Of a stretch of 28,997 nucleotides of DNA, positions 1 to 10,800 are shown piece after piece. How positions within the stretch are numbered: position 1 is the first letter of the stretch; each line of letters opens with the position of its first letter. The stretch is taken from positions 1 to 28,997 of IMG/VR virus record IMGVR_UViG_3300020200_000132, one strand, 5' to 3'. Below the pieces are notes generated by a model. The model worked only from the letters and a program-made list of their open reading frames with translations, was not told where the DNA came from and searched no databases. A program made the position numbers and the translations under genes. The DNA is from a virus.

Positions 1-2509
1 TAGGAATTACTATCAAATTATTGTTCGGATAACCATAGTCAGTGGCAACACCATATGAGTGTGGTATAGCCCATATATCAAATTGAACTGTTGGATATAA
101 AGCTACACCAACTTGACAGCTAAATCCAGATTCAACGCTTGCAGGAAATCCTGCCGGGATATTGTGTGGGTATGTTCCAGCTACAACGGGATTCCATGGG
201 CCTTGGACTCCGTTAGCTGTATTTATTTTTTTAGCCATTTGATTATCTAATACTAAAAATCCAGCAAATAACTCTCCTTGTGATCTATTGAAAGATGGCA
301 GTATTAAACCTTCTCCATCATTTTCTGCGCCATGAAGATCTACAGCCCAAGAAACAAAAATTGTTACTTCAACATCTGTTTGAGAAATATATCTTTTTGA
401 TGACCATATATTTGAAAATTTAGCAGCAGCCATTTGTCTTCTGTCATTATTTCCAAATCCAAATTTAGATGAGAATGACATTGGACAACAATTAAACAAT
501 TTAGCATCTACTCTCACATCAGCTACCCATGAAGCTTTTCTAACTACAAAACTTTTCTTTACAAAGCAAATAGAATAATATCCCCCTGGATTTGGATAAG
601 TATTATTATTCCCAACGAGACTAGGGAATGAACCAAATTGTTTTGTATTAGATAATAACGGGGTGGTGTGCCAGGGATGCATTCCATAGCCCCATCCATG
701 GTCAGCATAATTCCTTCTTGAATTTTGATGGAAGTATGTATCATATCTTTCATGCATGATAGAAAAGTTCATAAAATCTGTATCGTATGCACCTCTATTT
801 GTATACCCTGGTCTAGTGACCCATTCAGCTAAATCCCAATCTGGAATAGGTTTAAAGATTGTTCCTACAGGATAATCATAAATTGATCTTAGAACATTCA
901 ACATTTCTGACTGCTGTGAAAATCCAAAAGGTTGATTCTTCTTTAAGAAATCAGTTAAAGTGGCCTCAACTCCATATCTCAGTCCGCCCTTGATATATCC
1001 ACTTCTTATTATTCTTGGAGTATTAGTTGTAGATAATATACCCGTTGGGATTCCGCCCGCCAACTGATTTATTCTTTCATTAACTTCTCTAACAGATAAA
1101 TCAACATACCCTTCAGATGCTACAGGATTAGCCAATGAAACTTGAGGAGTAGCCGCAGCTAATCCAGATCTTTCATTATAAGATAATTCAGTTGTTCTGA
1201 AGAAAGGTCTGATATCTACAATATCTTCAGTAGGAATTATCCCTTCCGTTATTTTCTTTCTTACAACATAAGCTACCGGAAGAATTGTCTGACCGACTAA
1301 AGCTATATGCCCATTCTCTAAGTTTTCAGATAGAAGAGGAGAGAGATTCATTAAATCATCTGGGGATGGGAATGATCCTTTTAGCTCTCCTATACCAATA
1401 TCAATTCCTAATTCGTCTGAAATATTTGGAAGTATTATTTGATTTCCGTCTATATCTGCTAAACTTAACTCAGTTGTTCTATTATCTGGACTTGTAATTT
1501 CTTGTCCTGCTAGATTAACACCTATAGCTCTTTTAAAGTTTAAGCCTATTCCTGCTCCCTTAACTATTCCAAGCATTGGCTTATTTATTGTAGTTGGAGA
1601 GTTATTGTTAAATTTAGCTATAGTTGTTGTTGGAGCATCAATTGGTTTTGAATAAATAAATACTAAATCTATTCTTTGTGTTGCAGTTAATTGTCGTTTT
1701 TGACCTAACCTATCTAAGTAAAAATAGTCATCATCTGTAAATTCAGGTATATCTATAGATAAAACTTCATCTACATTTACGACAGAAGTTCTTGTTACTC
1801 CTCTCCATCTTTTAATAAACTGAGATTCCAAATATGGATGAACTAGGAATCCACTTTGTGAATTCCATGTCTCTTCACTTACTGAGCTAGCATTTACATT
1901 ATAATCTGGTCCATGGCCTGTCACCATTGGGTATGGCAATAGTCTTGTGATAGGGTCTGTCGGAGGAGTTGTATTGTAACCAGGGGAAGATGAGAGCAAA
2001 AATTGGCTTGGACTATCTTTAGATAGCATTGCCCTTACAAAACTTCTTTCAAACAATCCATTCATTGATAATGAATTTGCTTGAAGATTAGTTTTAAATT
2101 TATCTAAAGTTTGAAGTAATTCTTGGTCAGCTACAGTTCTATTATCATATGTATTGAATGGATAGGACGGCAATTGTCTTATAATTTGTAGTGGACTTAT
2201 AGAATATGCATCATTTATTCTAGCAATATATTTTCCTGGCCTAACATAAACTTTAGAATCAGTACCATTCACATAAGGAAGAAGCTCATCAAAATCACTT
2301 CTTTTTACTTTCCCTTGTTGCCCTGATTCACTACTTGTTTGGAACATTCCTCCTGCAAGTCCATTTATTTGATCCTTTAAGAAATTGCAATTCTCTTGTA
2401 GCTGCTTTAAAGGTATATTATCTACCTCGTAGAAGTATGGATCATTAGCTTTAAAATATCTGACTGGATCAGTATACTTATAGACAGATGAGAATGGTTG
2501 AATTGTCAT
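1..2509 (-). CDS. Virion structural protein, probable baseplate/fibre component (3' end cut by window edge)
   Basis: The frame is open from an ATG at 2507-2509 to the left edge, giving 836 codons with no stop, so the C-terminus is missing. The start is supported by a Shine-Dalgarno AAGGA (2516-2520, minus strand) six bases upstream. The ATG overlaps the preceding gene's TAA by one base (TAATG). The N-terminus carries YEVDNIPLKQLQEN at residues 27-40, followed by a heptad-like stretch. A closely similar motif occurs in the next gene upstream (residues 34-57 of the 1193-aa protein). I recognise the general type from large marine myovirus virion proteins but cannot give it a T4 name. The rest is rich in Pro, Asn, Ser and Tyr, as in beta-structured tail proteins. 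Being last in the appendage end of the operon, it probably sits at the baseplate periphery. The structural role is fairly sure; the exact role is unknown. Confidence 0.75.
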   Translation of the reverse strand, partial: MTIQPFSSVYKYTDPVRYFKANDPYFYEVDNIPLKQLQENCNFLKDQINGLAGGMFQTSSESGQQGKVKRSDFDELLPYVNGTDSKVYVRPGKYIARINDAYSISPLQIIRQLPSYPFNTYDNRTVADQELLQTLDKFKTNLQANSLSMNGLFERSFVRAMLSKDSPSQFLLSSSPGYNTTPPTDPITRLLPYPMVTGHGPDYNVNASSVSEETWNSQSGFLVHPYLESQFIKRWRGVTRTSVVNVDEVLSIDIPEFTDDDYFYLDRLGQKRQLTATQRIDLVFIYSKPIDAPTTTIAKFNNNSPTTINKPMLGIVKGAGIGLNFKRAIGVNLAGQEITSPDNRTTELSLADIDGNQIILPNISDELGIDIGIGELKGSFPSPDDLMNLSPLLSENLENGHIALVGQTILPVAYVVRKKITEGIIPTEDIVDIRPFFRTTELSYNERSGLAAATPQVSLANPVASEGYVDLSVREVNERINQLAGGIPTGILSTTNTPRIIRSGYIKGGLRYGVEATLTDFLKKNQPFGFSQQSEMLNVLRSIYDYPVGTIFKPIPDWDLAEWVTRPGYTNRGAYDTDFMNFSIMHERYDTYFHQNSRRNYADHGWGYGMHPWHTTPLLSNTKQFGSFPSLVGNNNTYPNPGGYYSICFVKKSFVVRKASWVADVRVDAKLFNCCPMSFSSKFGFGNNDRRQMAAAKFSNIWSSKRYISQTDVEVTIFVSWAVDLHGAENDGEGLILPSFNRSQGELFAGFLVLDNQMAKKINTANGVQGPWNPVVAGTYPHNIPAGFPASVESGFSCQVGVALYPTVQFDIWAIPHSYGVATDYGYPNNNLIVIP

Positions 2510-5500
2510 TAGTTATCCTTATTTAGATCAAATGTGTTTGGAGACTTGAAACCATCCCCTCTATTCTTTTCAGGCTCTTCTGCTGATTCTCCACCAAAAT
2601 AAAGATTATATGGAAAATTTATTGCTACTTTTGTTGCTAACCCAGATTTTCCTACTGTATTATGTTTAGCATTAGCGAATAAATTTGCCGCAGAATCATC
2701 TAATGTAGCATTTATTAATTTTGGATTTGATACTATAGAAGAAGCATAATAGAATCCAGATGCAACTGAACTATTAGTTCCACTTGGATACAATATTGAT
2801 TTATAATAGGTTGTCCCAAGTCCACTAAAGTTTAAATTACCTGAGAATTGATAACCTTGGGAATATACTTGAGGGAGATAGCCAATCAATCCGGTAGTAG
2901 CTATACCATCAGCATTATTTATAGCTGGATCTATTGAGAAGTATAATCTAAATGGTCCTCTATTTTGATATGAATTACTAGCATACCTATGATTGCCCGC
3001 TGCCGATCCATAATAATCTAATATAGATACAGACCCGGTATCTGGGGTATCGGCTGGTGCGCCGCTAGCATTCCCCCAAGTCCCTAGAGGACCTACATAA
3101 GCTGTTTCAGATGGATACATTCCACTTACTGAAACTAGTCTTGCATTTAGTTGTGAAGTATCAGCAATATTCCATAAGAATGTTTTACAGCATAGTCCCT
3201 CTGGACCGCTAGCTTCATATATAAGTGCGGATGGAACCCACCATCCACACGGGAAGTGGACATTATCTATATCAACTTTAGAACCTCCTAAAGCTCTTAC
3301 GCACATACCACCATTAGTTACTGAACTAAACAAATATGAATTTTCAGGAGTTCCATAGTTTGCTCCAACTGAGAGTATATAACCAGCACTAACATTTGAA
3401 TTTATTGTTGGAGTTATTGGTGATGTATAGACTGAAGTTGTATTTAAGTCTGATAAAATATTTGACTCTAATTCAGAATAGGCATTGTAGCTATTTGGAT
3501 TTGGGTAAAATTGTAAAGCTCCTGAAGCCGTAAAGTTACCATAAATATTATCAAATATTTCTTTTTCTACTATCGGAATACCAGATCCATCAATTATATT
3601 TGTCCCAGTTGATGATCTTCTCCAAATGTTTTCATAGCTTCCCAAATCTTTTGCTATAAAATTAGAATTGTTATTTACTACAACACAAGATCTAGAAGAG
3701 TGAAGTTCAACAATAGTATGATTTAGACCACTGCTTAAATTGAACTTATCTACTTCATATCTATTGTTTTTATCCTTATGTGGAGTCAGTTCTATATTTG
3801 AATTATTATCTGCTAAAAGATCTACTCCAAATTGAGCTATTAGAGTTGGACCTTGAATCTTTACTGTAGAGTTGTTTCCAGCAAATAATCCAGATTTATT
3901 TTTTTGAATATCATATAACTCTTGTTGAAAAAAACCATCTGCTGGATCATTGGAAAGATTTGATCCAATTATTTTAGTTATATAATTTCCTGTTCCTTGT
4001 AAAGTAAGTTCAGAATTATTTGTTACAGATATAGCATGACCATTAACTGTGCATTTAACATCATGAAGTGCATAGCCTAAAATAGGTTGAGTATTAATTG
4101 TAGGACTTACCAATCTCAATTTTGAATTTGAATCAACTACGATATTGGGGAGCATCAATCTTTGACTGCCTAAACTCTTTACAAACGCAGCATTCGCATC
4201 TCCAAAATAAGATTGATGATACCTAGTAGGCATTGAATAAGTATCAGTCGGTTCAAAGACAGAATTTATTAACTTTATATGTGTCTGATTTCTAAAAAAT
4301 GCTAACTGCCCTAAATCATAAGTATTTGTAAAGAAGGTAGTGTCTGGCACATAGCAATCTTTGTTGTATCTAAGATAGGAGTTGTTTAATAGAACTCCTT
4401 CTCTTTGATTGTTTTTGCACACTAACTGGTCTAAGACTAAATTAGAGTTATTTGATTTTATTCCTATGTAATTTGCAAGAATAGCTAATCGACCAGAGTA
4501 ATCTATTTGTGAATTTTCTAACAAAATTCCAGCTTCGGTATTAAGTTCGCATATTAAATTTGAATGATGATAATCTTCATCTAAAACTGTCAATCCATAC
4601 TTATCGTTTTTCTGATTTCTTCCTCCAAGTATGATTGAATTTATGGCTTTTATTCCAACATCATTCTTTGAAGTACAGAATAGCCATGAATAAGCTTCAT
4701 AAGCTGAAGCAGTTAGTGGAGAGAATTTATAGAAATGTTTTATAGCACTGGCACCATAAGCCAAATCTCTCGCAAACGTGGAACTAAAATTTAATTCTGA
4801 ATTTATAAGTTCTATACCAGCAGAATAGAACTTTTGATCAGTGTAATAATTATCAAATAAAAGTTTTGTAGTCCAAGGCAAACCTATTCTAACACCTGAC
4901 TCGTTGAAGCCATAATTTCTATAAGCTACGAATCCTCTCGTTAGAATTACTTTTGAATTTTCAGCATGAAGGCCAGCCTTATTAGCCCTAGCTACTGAAC
5001 AACTTTCTATTACTACAGTTGAATTATTTATATCAATACCATAATCTCTTCCGCCATAACTTCCACCATCAACTGTAAAATTTCTTATGTATATTGGACC
5101 ATTACAATTATAAATTTTTATTTGATTTAATCTATTGGTGTATGCTAAAGTTGTAGCTGGACCGCTGGTATTAATAAAGTTCCATTCTATTTGATCATCA
5201 CTATAGTTGTTAATATTACTAGCATCATAAGATCCAACATAGGTGCTATCAGGGCTAGCTGGATATAAATCATATGGTTTAAATGCTGTTAGACCACTTG
5301 TAGTTGATGCTCCGTCCTGCCCAACATATGTAGTAAATGGTTGAAGATCATTTGTCGCAGCGAGCGCAGCAGTTAATCTATTTGTACCATTTAAATATTG
5401 TTTTGTAAATAATGTTAGGTTACCAGTAATTCTTGAATCATAAGTTGTGCTGCTTGTAACAACAGAATTTAATGATAATACCTTTGATAGCTTGAAATCT

Positions 5501-6090
5501 GTTGGAATACAAGGAGCACTAGAACCATCTGTACTATTAACACTAAAATTTGAATTTATTAATGAATTTGGGATATAAACAGACGATGCAATTCCCTTTT
5601 CTTGAGAATAGGTATCAGATCCAAACTTTTCTGAGTTTAATGTATAAATATCTCCCGCTGAAGTTTGAAAACTTGAATGTATTTTTGAAAAGTTTCTATT
5701 TATTATTTCAATTGATCCTCTTGGACCAAAAGTTTTATTTGATAAAATTAAAGATCCAATATTCCCATAGCTAGCAACTTCAATTAAATAAGGACAATTT
5801 ATTACCTCTGGAAGGGTTGCTAGACAAGAACTTAAAGTTTTAAATATATTTGAATCGCAAGAATCTGAGGCATCCCCCGATACAACTAAGGCAATCCCAT
5901 CAATAGAAGATGTTGGGTGCCCTAGCCTTTCCCAGAGTAAACTAGTTCTTTCTTCAAGATCAAGAACTGGTAAATTATCTTGTTCCCAGTTATAGAATGA
6001 GCTTGAGTCAAATTTAGTTACAGGAGCAGTCCAGCACCCGTATAGTTTTGAAAAGCCGTAGCCTGTATAAACGTCACTTGGATTTATCAT
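2509..6090 (-). CDS. Large beta-helix tail appendage protein (tailspike/fibre-like), 1193 aa
   Basis: This is a 1193-residue protein at the distal end of the baseplate operon. Residues 34-57 hold an N-terminal motif (NWEQDNLPVLDLEER, then LLWERLG) shared with the downstream gene. Residues 60-135 form a compact domain ending in a GSIEIINR-type segment. From about residue 320 to 860 it shows an irregular ladder of Asn-Ser turns followed by alternating hydrophobic residues (356, 378, 430, 484, 526, 548, 570, 609, 655, 692, 740, 763, 808). Examples are NNSTVVI, ENSKVIL and NNSELTL. This is the look of a right-handed parallel beta-helix, the fold of many phage tailspikes. The C-terminal third is Gly/Ser/Tyr/Asn-rich and probably a receptor-facing or trimerisation region. 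No catalytic residues could be assigned, so binding versus depolymerase activity is open. Its stop overlaps the next start by one base. Confidence 0.75.
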   Translation of the reverse strand: MINPSDVYTGYGFSKLYGCWTAPVTKFDSSSFYNWEQDNLPVLDLEERTSLLWERLGHPTSSIDGIALVVSGDASDSCDSNIFKTLSSCLATLPEVINCPYLIEVASYGNIGSLILSNKTFGPRGSIEIINRNFSKIHSSFQTSAGDIYTLNSEKFGSDTYSQEKGIASSVYIPNSLINSNFSVNSTDGSSAPCIPTDFKLSKVLSLNSVVTSSTTYDSRITGNLTLFTKQYLNGTNRLTAALAATNDLQPFTTYVGQDGASTTSGLTAFKPYDLYPASPDSTYVGSYDASNINNYSDDQIEWNFINTSGPATTLAYTNRLNQIKIYNCNGPIYIRNFTVDGGSYGGRDYGIDINNSTVVIESCSVARANKAGLHAENSKVILTRGFVAYRNYGFNESGVRIGLPWTTKLLFDNYYTDQKFYSAGIELINSELNFSSTFARDLAYGASAIKHFYKFSPLTASAYEAYSWLFCTSKNDVGIKAINSIILGGRNQKNDKYGLTVLDEDYHHSNLICELNTEAGILLENSQIDYSGRLAILANYIGIKSNNSNLVLDQLVCKNNQREGVLLNNSYLRYNKDCYVPDTTFFTNTYDLGQLAFFRNQTHIKLINSVFEPTDTYSMPTRYHQSYFGDANAAFVKSLGSQRLMLPNIVVDSNSKLRLVSPTINTQPILGYALHDVKCTVNGHAISVTNNSELTLQGTGNYITKIIGSNLSNDPADGFFQQELYDIQKNKSGLFAGNNSTVKIQGPTLIAQFGVDLLADNNSNIELTPHKDKNNRYEVDKFNLSSGLNHTIVELHSSRSCVVVNNNSNFIAKDLGSYENIWRRSSTGTNIIDGSGIPIVEKEIFDNIYGNFTASGALQFYPNPNSYNAYSELESNILSDLNTTSVYTSPITPTINSNVSAGYILSVGANYGTPENSYLFSSVTNGGMCVRALGGSKVDIDNVHFPCGWWVPSALIYEASGPEGLCCKTFLWNIADTSQLNARLVSVSGMYPSETAYVGPLGTWGNASGAPADTPDTGSVSILDYYGSAAGNHRYASNSYQNRGPFRLYFSIDPAINNADGIATTGLIGYLPQVYSQGYQFSGNLNFSGLGTTYYKSILYPSGTNSSVASGFYYASSIVSNPKLINATLDDSAANLFANAKHNTVGKSGLATKVAINFPYNLYFGGESAEEPEKNRGDGFKSPNTFDLNKDN

Positions 6091-6094
6091 TTTA

Positions 6095-6688
6095 TTATCC
6101 GAAAGATATTGTCCATCTAAACATTAGACCAAAATCACTTGTTTTTTGTATAATAGTAAAATATCTGTAGGCTACAAGAATAGAAGAGTCTATACCATCT
6201 CCTCTTGGATTCTTCATAAACAGCCCTATTTCATTTAGTGGCAATAGATCGTTACATGAATCCTCATCTAAGAAAATTGTGTATCTTACGCTCCTATCGT
6301 CTATCTTTGTAACTTTTGTAAATGGGATTCTACAAAATACAGATGTATAATCAATGTTATTCTTTATTTGAGTTCCAGTAAAAGCAAAAAGATTGCTATC
6401 TAATCCACTGGACGTATACTGATCGACGCTTGTTAATGAAGAAGAGAGTTGGAATGTTGAGCTTACTTGAGCACCAGAATTTCCAGAAACACCTAACTGA
6501 AATCTATCTATTTGATAATCTGCTATGTTTTGTGACCCAAGCTTTGAAAACAAATATGCCATTCCAACTCCAAAGCCTGAAACAATTACGTTATCCTGAT
6601 CAAATAAAATTTCTTCTTCACCATTAGCTATTTTACTAATAGTAAGGTGACCTTTCATATTTAAGTTTTCTGTGAAGCTCTTATTCAT
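6095..6688 (-). CDS. Probable baseplate-to-fibre adaptor / minor virion protein, 197 aa
   Basis: This is a 197-residue protein between two large virion genes, separated by 4 bases downstream and 1 base upstream. The N-terminus reads like a short beta-domain (MKGHLTISK, then GEEEILFDQDN) followed by a stretch describing a compact globular part. The C-terminal third holds LNEIGLFMKN and ends in an alternating hydrophobic strand (LMFRWTISF). The N-E/H-I-G-L/I-aromatic element recurs in the next upstream gene as VNHIGIW, hinting at a shared beta-sandwich. No Shine-Dalgarno precedes the ATG; translation probably continues by re-initiation from the gene 1 base upstream. Virion membership is inferred from position and from remembered resemblance to small structural proteins of marine myoviruses. 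No enzymatic motif is visible. The specific role is not known. Confidence 0.6.
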   Translation of the reverse strand: MNKSFTENLNMKGHLTISKIANGEEEILFDQDNVIVSGFGVGMAYLFSKLGSQNIADYQIDRFQLGVSGNSGAQVSSTFQLSSSLTSVDQYTSSGLDSNLFAFTGTQIKNNIDYTSVFCRIPFTKVTKIDDRSVRYTIFLDEDSCNDLLPLNEIGLFMKNPRGDGIDSSILVAYRYFTIIQKTSDFGLMFRWTISFG

Positions 6689-6689
6689 G

Positions 6690-7841
6690 TTATTTAAAAT
6701 TAAATTCTAATTGTACTGTCGGTCCCTCGTTTGCAAATGAAGAAGAAGTATTCTCATTTAGTCTAACTAATCCAGAGATACCTCCTGAGTCATTATGGTT
6801 TAATATGTTTTCCCAAAAGGTAACTTTAGCTATTAGTTTATACTTCCTAGAGTTATTTATGTTATTCCAAACATAAGGTGGATTTAAGCTTGATTTTAGC
6901 ATTTCTTTAATATCTAATGCCCAAATTCCTATATGATTAACTCCCCCTAATAAAGCTAAAGCTGTTGCATCCCCTTTAGCTATTCTTACATTTAAATTTA
7001 CTGTTGGATCAGTTGGTATTGCTGTAGTATTGTAAGAAATGTAAGGTCCAGTATTAAAATTTCCTGCTCCAACAGTTGAATTTATATTTATAAATCCTTT
7101 TTTATCTATTACACCTTGAGTGTTAAACACTCCGCTCAGAGTGCCTGAGACAACTGGATTATTGACAGATTCTACAGAGCTAGCTAATCTAAATTTTCCA
7201 ATATTACCAGAAGGCGGATACCCCATGACATTCCATAAACTACTAACAAAAGCTGCCGACGCTCCATATGCAGATAATGGAGCCAACTCTGAGATGAACT
7301 CAGTGATTGCGGCGGGATCAATTACAGGATTCATATAATGACCTAAATCATAATATGAAAATAATCTTAGTACTTCTGCTCTCGATCTTGTAGACGCTCT
7401 CTCTAATCTATTGTCATAAACTGATGGATAGTTTGGATTAGAATTGTATGGGAACGGCCCAGCAGATAATTGAAGTTGAGTAGATGATGTATGGTATGAG
7501 GATGTAGATTCAGTGTTGTATCTTAAAGTTGTTAGAAACTCATCATTAAACAATCCAAATTTAAACCATTCAGCAGATGCAGCTTGTATAAAAGGGATAC
7601 CATTAATAGGGCCAAGACTATATGCAGAAAGTGAAGAAGCAACTGCATTATTTTTATTAAAATTTTCAGATAATAATGTATGCCCGTGTTGAAAAAATCC
7701 TTCAGAATCTTTACCTAAACTTATAGCATTAAAAGTATAATTTGAAGTATCTAATATAGAACTTGCCGATGGAATAGTTCTTAGTGCCGGATTTACGGTC
7801 AATACATCCACTATTAATTCTCCAAATCCTACCGTTAACAT
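6690..7841 (-). CDS. Probable baseplate structural protein, 383 aa
   Basis: This is a 383-residue protein one base downstream of the giant gpI/gp7-like wedge gene and one base upstream of the 197-aa gene. It is rich in Ser, Asn and Tyr with predicted beta structure throughout and shows no signal peptide, membrane segment or catalytic motif. Near residue 300 it contains GGVNHIGIWALDIKEML, followed by a YKLIAKVTFW strand; the 197-aa neighbour has a comparable LNEIGLF element followed by strands. Its place after the wedge genes and before the appendages fits the outer baseplate, analogous in position to T4 gp8-gp10. Sequence identity to any of those is not evident, so the assignment rests on context. 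The ATG at 7841 lacks a Shine-Dalgarno, like the other coupled starts in this operon. Confidence 0.55.
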   Translation of the reverse strand: MLTVGFGELIVDVLTVNPALRTIPSASSILDTSNYTFNAISLGKDSEGFFQHGHTLLSENFNKNNAVASSLSAYSLGPINGIPFIQAASAEWFKFGLFNDEFLTTLRYNTESTSSYHTSSTQLQLSAGPFPYNSNPNYPSVYDNRLERASTRSRAEVLRLFSYYDLGHYMNPVIDPAAITEFISELAPLSAYGASAAFVSSLWNVMGYPPSGNIGKFRLASSVESVNNPVVSGTLSGVFNTQGVIDKKGFININSTVGAGNFNTGPYISYNTTAIPTDPTVNLNVRIAKGDATALALLGGVNHIGIWALDIKEMLKSSLNPPYVWNNINNSRKYKLIAKVTFWENILNHNDSGGISGLVRLNENTSSSFANEGPTVQLEFNFK

Positions 7842-7842
7842 A

Positions 7843-10800
7843 TTAGACTGGAACCTTAAATGTATTTAGTATGTTACCGACAGTAGTATATTTTGTACTA
7901 GTTCCAGCTTGTAACCAGTCCACACTTAATTTGTAGTCTAATCTAGATCCTCCATCTGACAGTAAAACAGAACTTGTTCCTGAGGCAACTCTACTAGCCA
8001 ACCCTATTCCAGAATTCTTTCCAGAAATATAATTCCAGAACTTAAATATATTTCTAAGATCTACTTCTTCTAGATAAACTCTATTAGCTGGGCACTCATT
8101 ATCGTCTGATGATATTACGCTAGCCATAGTGTTCATTGTACTGTCTATTATTTCTACTTTATCTAATAATAGGAATTTCTTATTTTCACCAGAAGTAATA
8201 TTGTTTACTATTGGGAATATTTCTATAAAATAATCTTGCGTCTTTGAATGTATTGTTTCAAAGTTTGAAGATAAATAGTAGTCTTTTGAATACTTGCCGA
8301 AGTATGGATTATAGGTATGGAAATTAAATTCACATTCAAAGAAATCATCTTTACTAAAAGTAAGTAAAGGAGTTACCGTCCTTTCTCTATTTTGAACAAT
8401 ATCTATGCAATTTAATCTTATTATTGATGGACCTGATGGCTCTTCATGCTGGCGTACAATATCATTGTAAGTATATTTATGTAAATAGTTTTGTATATTT
8501 CTCATAAATCCATCTATCTCTAAGGATTCATAATGCCAATGACCATCCAATCCATAGAACCAAGCTGCATTGTTTACTGGTTTGGTATGGATAATCGACC
8601 CTACACCACCACCTCCAAGAATCAGACCATTATAAGAAGACATCAATCCATTTATTTTAAGTTTAAACTCATGCTCTGGGAGCAAGAAGTTTCTTGATGA
8701 TGGATATCCATTTGCAGTTGGTATACTACTATAGCAGACATTAATTCTCAGTCTTTGGCTATTTATTCCATTTTGAGCTACCGTGGACATCTTTAGGAAT
8801 GTTCTATCATACATATAATCAGAAGTCCCAAAAATTTTATTCTTTGAAGCTACTCTAAATATAGAAAAATAGTCTGATGCTAAGTTAGTAGAGGATGTCA
8901 TTATTAAATCCATCCCATTTATCATGGAAGAATTAACAAAATCTGTTCTAGTAGAAATTAGACTACTTTGTACATAGGTCCCCAGGTTAGTTAGTTGAAC
9001 TGCCGCAATAGAGAATATATTATCTTTATCTAATATTAAATTCTCTTCTTCTAAGCTAGAAGTGACATACGAAGAGTTTACTGTGTCAAAATCATAATTA
9101 TAGATCAATGGTCCGTATACATGAGATGTAAAGTTGTTGCCATCTAAATCTAATATGTAATCAGTTAGTGTATGTCTATTAAATTCTTTAGTATAGATTT
9201 GGTATAACTTATGAAGATCTTTTCCAAACTTAAAGTTTGTATAATCATTCATGGAGGCTGGGAAAGAGTTTGCTGATATAAACTCTAAATTTGTTCCGCT
9301 TCTATAAACATTCTTCCATAGAAACTGCACCGCAGGCGTCCCAGAAAAATTCTTTATTGATGGATATACTTTCTTGCTCTCACCCACCCTATGCATTGTT
9401 TGAAATATTTCTGGCAGTTGAGATCTATCAATATAATAATCATTAGATGAGAAATAAGAGATTGGTAGATGCCCTCTGCATCTAGTTGTATTACTTACAT
9501 TGTAGCCATAAAAACTTTTATTGGAATTCAAGTTTTGGCAAGTAGAATATATCTCTGGGAGATCGATGTAGTTTGTTATGCTTTCAAATTTTAATGAGCT
9601 TGGAATAAATCCTAGAGGTATACCAGATAAAGAAGAAGACATATCAAATGAAACTGGCATATTAAATCCAGTTCTATCGTAGTACCCATTTTTTGGTAAT
9701 AACTTATCGTAGTTTCTTCTTCTAATTGAATTTCTTGGTATTGAATTTAAAGAGACAGAATTTGTGTACGCTTTTGAAGCTAAGGTATTCAACTCAAATC
9801 TATTGAAATTTGTCCCAACACCTGTGTTTCTCTTATATGCTCCAATATTTAATGCAGATGCCTGATAGTTTGATTGTATTTTATTTGTTTCTAAAACTTC
9901 AATTCCATTAATGTTTACTATTGGAAGATTGTATTCTTCTGATTCAACTTTATCAATTGAAGATAGATTTAGATTTATTAGTGGTATAGCGTGGGCGGGG
10001 GAAAATTCATTGATTGCTTTAGATGCAAGTATTACTGCACCACCAGAGCCAACTTCATCTATCTTTTTTCCAAAATCAAAATTAGATGAATTTAAATCTA
10101 ACTTGAAATGAGAGGACTTTCCAGACCATAGTGATGCATACTCTGATCTATTACTATTACTATTTAATATCAAATCTTCTAAATTCGGTGGAGGAGTGTA
10201 CCCAGATGTGAAGAATAGCCAACTAGAGGCTCTTATTTCTTCATCGGTATCTATTATATTTTCTGTAATATAATCTCTAACTTTCTCAGCAAAAGATCTT
10301 GGAACTCCAAAGCAAACAAGTCTATCCATTATGGCTTGAATCATTTCATAATTAAATTCTACATTAACATAGTATGGATATTCTTCAAATGGAGGTATTG
10401 GGTATTCTCTATTTCTGTAATAGAATACAAATGGGCCTTCGTATGATCTCCAAGAAATAAAAGATCCTGAAAAAGAATTATATAAATCTAGCAATATTGC
10501 ATCTGTTGCTAATCTAATATTATGATCTAGATTTCTAGTCGAGAATCCAGAAGACACTCCCAATTGAATAAGTGTTCCTTGAAGATCAAAGTTCGGCTCT
10601 GATCTTGCCCCGATATCATTAGCAGTAAAGTAAGTAGACTCAGTAGCTAAAGAGTAATAAATTAAGTTTGGTAAATAGCATTCCCACAATTCTTTTATTC
10701 CAGTTTCAATATCAAATTGATTTTTTGGAAATATAGAATTTAATGCAAATTGTAAAGATTTTTTGGTTCCTGCTTTTTTGTATATTGAAACAGCATTCTT

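Noticed and set aside
559-1497. Small frames at 559-753 (minus) and 1285-1497 (plus)
   Set aside because: Both lie inside the open coding frame of the left-edge virion gene and have low-complexity translations; they are shadows.
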